In this document: positions 29,310 to 30,222 of the stretch, one piece after another
How the letters are laid out: the number at the start of each line of letters is the position of its first letter
Numbering within the stretch: position 1 is the first letter of the stretch
IMG/VR virus record: IMGVR_UViG_3300007236_001845
Location: 1-30,222 of that record
DNA from: a virus
Reading direction: 5' to 3' (one strand)
Length of the DNA: 30,222 nucleotides
Position numbers and translations under genes: made by a program
The notes under the pieces: generated by a model
The model's database searches: none
What the model was told of the DNA's origin: nothing
The model's input: only the letters and a program-made list of their open reading frames with translations

Positions 29310-30222
29310 ATGATAACAGAAAACACACTAAATGACCCAAAAAGTAGGATTAAGCCAGCAGAATTTGATTATGACTTAACTCCGATTCAAAGATATAATC
29401 GAATAAGAATGAAATTACAATCAGAAGGACTTGTATTGAAACAAGAGAGATTTTCCGGTGAAGAACAACATCTTGCTTTGATTCAATGTGAGGACATAAG
29501 CCACATACCAATTGCATACAGCCCTCATGGTGGTCAAGTTCGTGCTTCGGTTGATGGTCGCAAACCTCTTTACAATATACCCGTTGATTGGTGGGGCAAA
29601 AAAATTATTTTGAAATATTATGCAGGTGAAGATATGGTTGAATTAGTCATGAGTGGAGATAGACAATCATACAAAGTTCTCAAGCCGAGAAGTTGGAATG
29701 TTTCAGCCAAAGCCGAAGTTGGAATCTATGGAGAAGAAAACATGGGTAATGGATATGAAACAAGAAATCTGATTTGTGGATTTGCAGATGGTTCTTCTCC
29801 TGAAACTATTCATATTCCATTGGATTATAGAAGTCGTGCTGGTTACATCGGGCAAAGATATGACTGTCTAAGAAAGTCTATACTTGTTCAAAGAAAAACT
29901 GATTCAAATGGAGAATATTACTATGTTTGTGAGGATGGTATTTTGTTCCATTCTGTTGCTGATACGAAAGTAGTCTCAGGTGGTCAATATGAGGAACATC
30001 CATGCAGACAATCTAGCCTTAATCGTATTTTACCACAGCCAGCATCATACAGTATATTGTCAGCAAATGAACAAAAGTTGTCAGTTAGCCAACTCAAAAG
30101 AGGAAGCACCAAAAGACCATATGTAAAACAACTATCTGCAAATTGGGATAAATCCCTAAAGGGTGCTGTTCTAGTGTCTTGTCAATGCTGTAAAGGTAAA
30201 GGTAGAACTAGGGCTAGTATTT
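29310..30222 (+). CDS. Unknown protein with CxxCxGxG motif (3' end outside window)
   Basis: At least 304 residues, open to the right edge. The N-terminal part is helical (DLTPIQRYNRIRMKLQSEG), the middle beta-rich. Near the edge CQCCKGKGR matches the DnaJ-type zinc motif CxxCxGxG, so a second half of the zinc site should follow outside the window. The ATG at 29302 is followed at once by a stop, so 29310 is the start; the ribosome site is weak (AAGGAAAA). Middle region unrecognised. Confidence 0.7.
   Translation, partial: MITENTLNDPKSRIKPAEFDYDLTPIQRYNRIRMKLQSEGLVLKQERFSGEEQHLALIQCEDISHIPIAYSPHGGQVRASVDGRKPLYNIPVDWWGKKIILKYYAGEDMVELVMSGDRQSYKVLKPRSWNVSAKAEVGIYGEENMGNGYETRNLICGFADGSSPETIHIPLDYRSRAGYIGQRYDCLRKSILVQRKTDSNGEYYYVCEDGILFHSVADTKVVSGGQYEEHPCRQSSLNRILPQPASYSILSANEQKLSVSQLKRGSTKRPYVKQLSANWDKSLKGAVLVSCQCCKGKGRTRASI

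Noticed and set aside
1-30222. tRNA genes, CRISPR arrays, integrase or attachment sites
   Set aside because: Looked for T-loop patterns, regular direct repeats and recombinase motifs; none seen.

Overview
The window reads as part of the genome of a tailed double-stranded DNA virus, most likely from marine plankton. It is AT-rich, about 60 densely packed and often overlapping (ATGA) genes lie almost all on the plus strand, and it carries an 8-kb fibre gene followed by a small gene that looks like a tail-fibre assembly chaperone. No integrase, transposon, CRISPR array, rRNA or tRNA was found. The host is not proven. Pointing to an archaeal host are a clamp-loader AAA+ protein that resembles archaeal RFC large subunit, several small winged-helix proteins, and a recurring TATA-like box (TTGATATAGGTGGGA and variants) lying about 28-31 bases upstream of start codons, as expected for leaderless archaeal transcripts. 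Against this, clear Shine-Dalgarno sites (GGAGATG, GAGGTGATT) and three intrinsic-type terminators with TTCG loops are also used.

Layout. (1) 1-6.5 kb: a CobS/MoxR-like AAA+ ATPase (cut by the left edge), a small coiled-coil protein, an RFC-like ATPase, and a CobT-like protein with a zincin-type motif, a long acidic linker and a VWA domain, then a zinc-ribbon protein and a winged-helix plus ribbon-helix-helix protein. The ATPase/VWA pair probably acts as a remodelling machine, not in cobalamin synthesis. (2) 6.5-7.3 kb: two small related proteins. (3) 7.3-15.9 kb: the fibre module. (4) 15.9-22.3 kb: many small genes, including winged-helix regulators, zinc fingers, a divergent FkbM-like methyltransferase, a two-helix membrane protein and a possible terminase small subunit; the only two minus-strand genes are here and both look like winged-helix proteins. 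(5) 22.3-22.85 kb: a non-coding region with a long inverted repeat and a C8/T7 tract. (6) 22.85-27.2 kb: an overlapping operon ending in enzymes: a conserved phage protein, an ADP-ribosyltransferase-like protein, a Cys/His-rich protein and a transglutaminase-like protein. (7) 27.2-30.2 kb: small genes each with its own promoter-like box, then a gene running off the right edge.

The most unusual content is regulatory. A 14-bp palindrome TGTTGANNTCAACA occurs nine times perfectly and at least seven times with one mismatch, both between and inside genes, often directly after a stop codon or just upstream of a TATA-like box. Three intergenic regions carry a conserved pair of inverted arms enclosing about 40-45 bases. 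Together with the repeated promoter box these suggest a virus-wide transcription or DNA-binding network that no single annotated gene explains.
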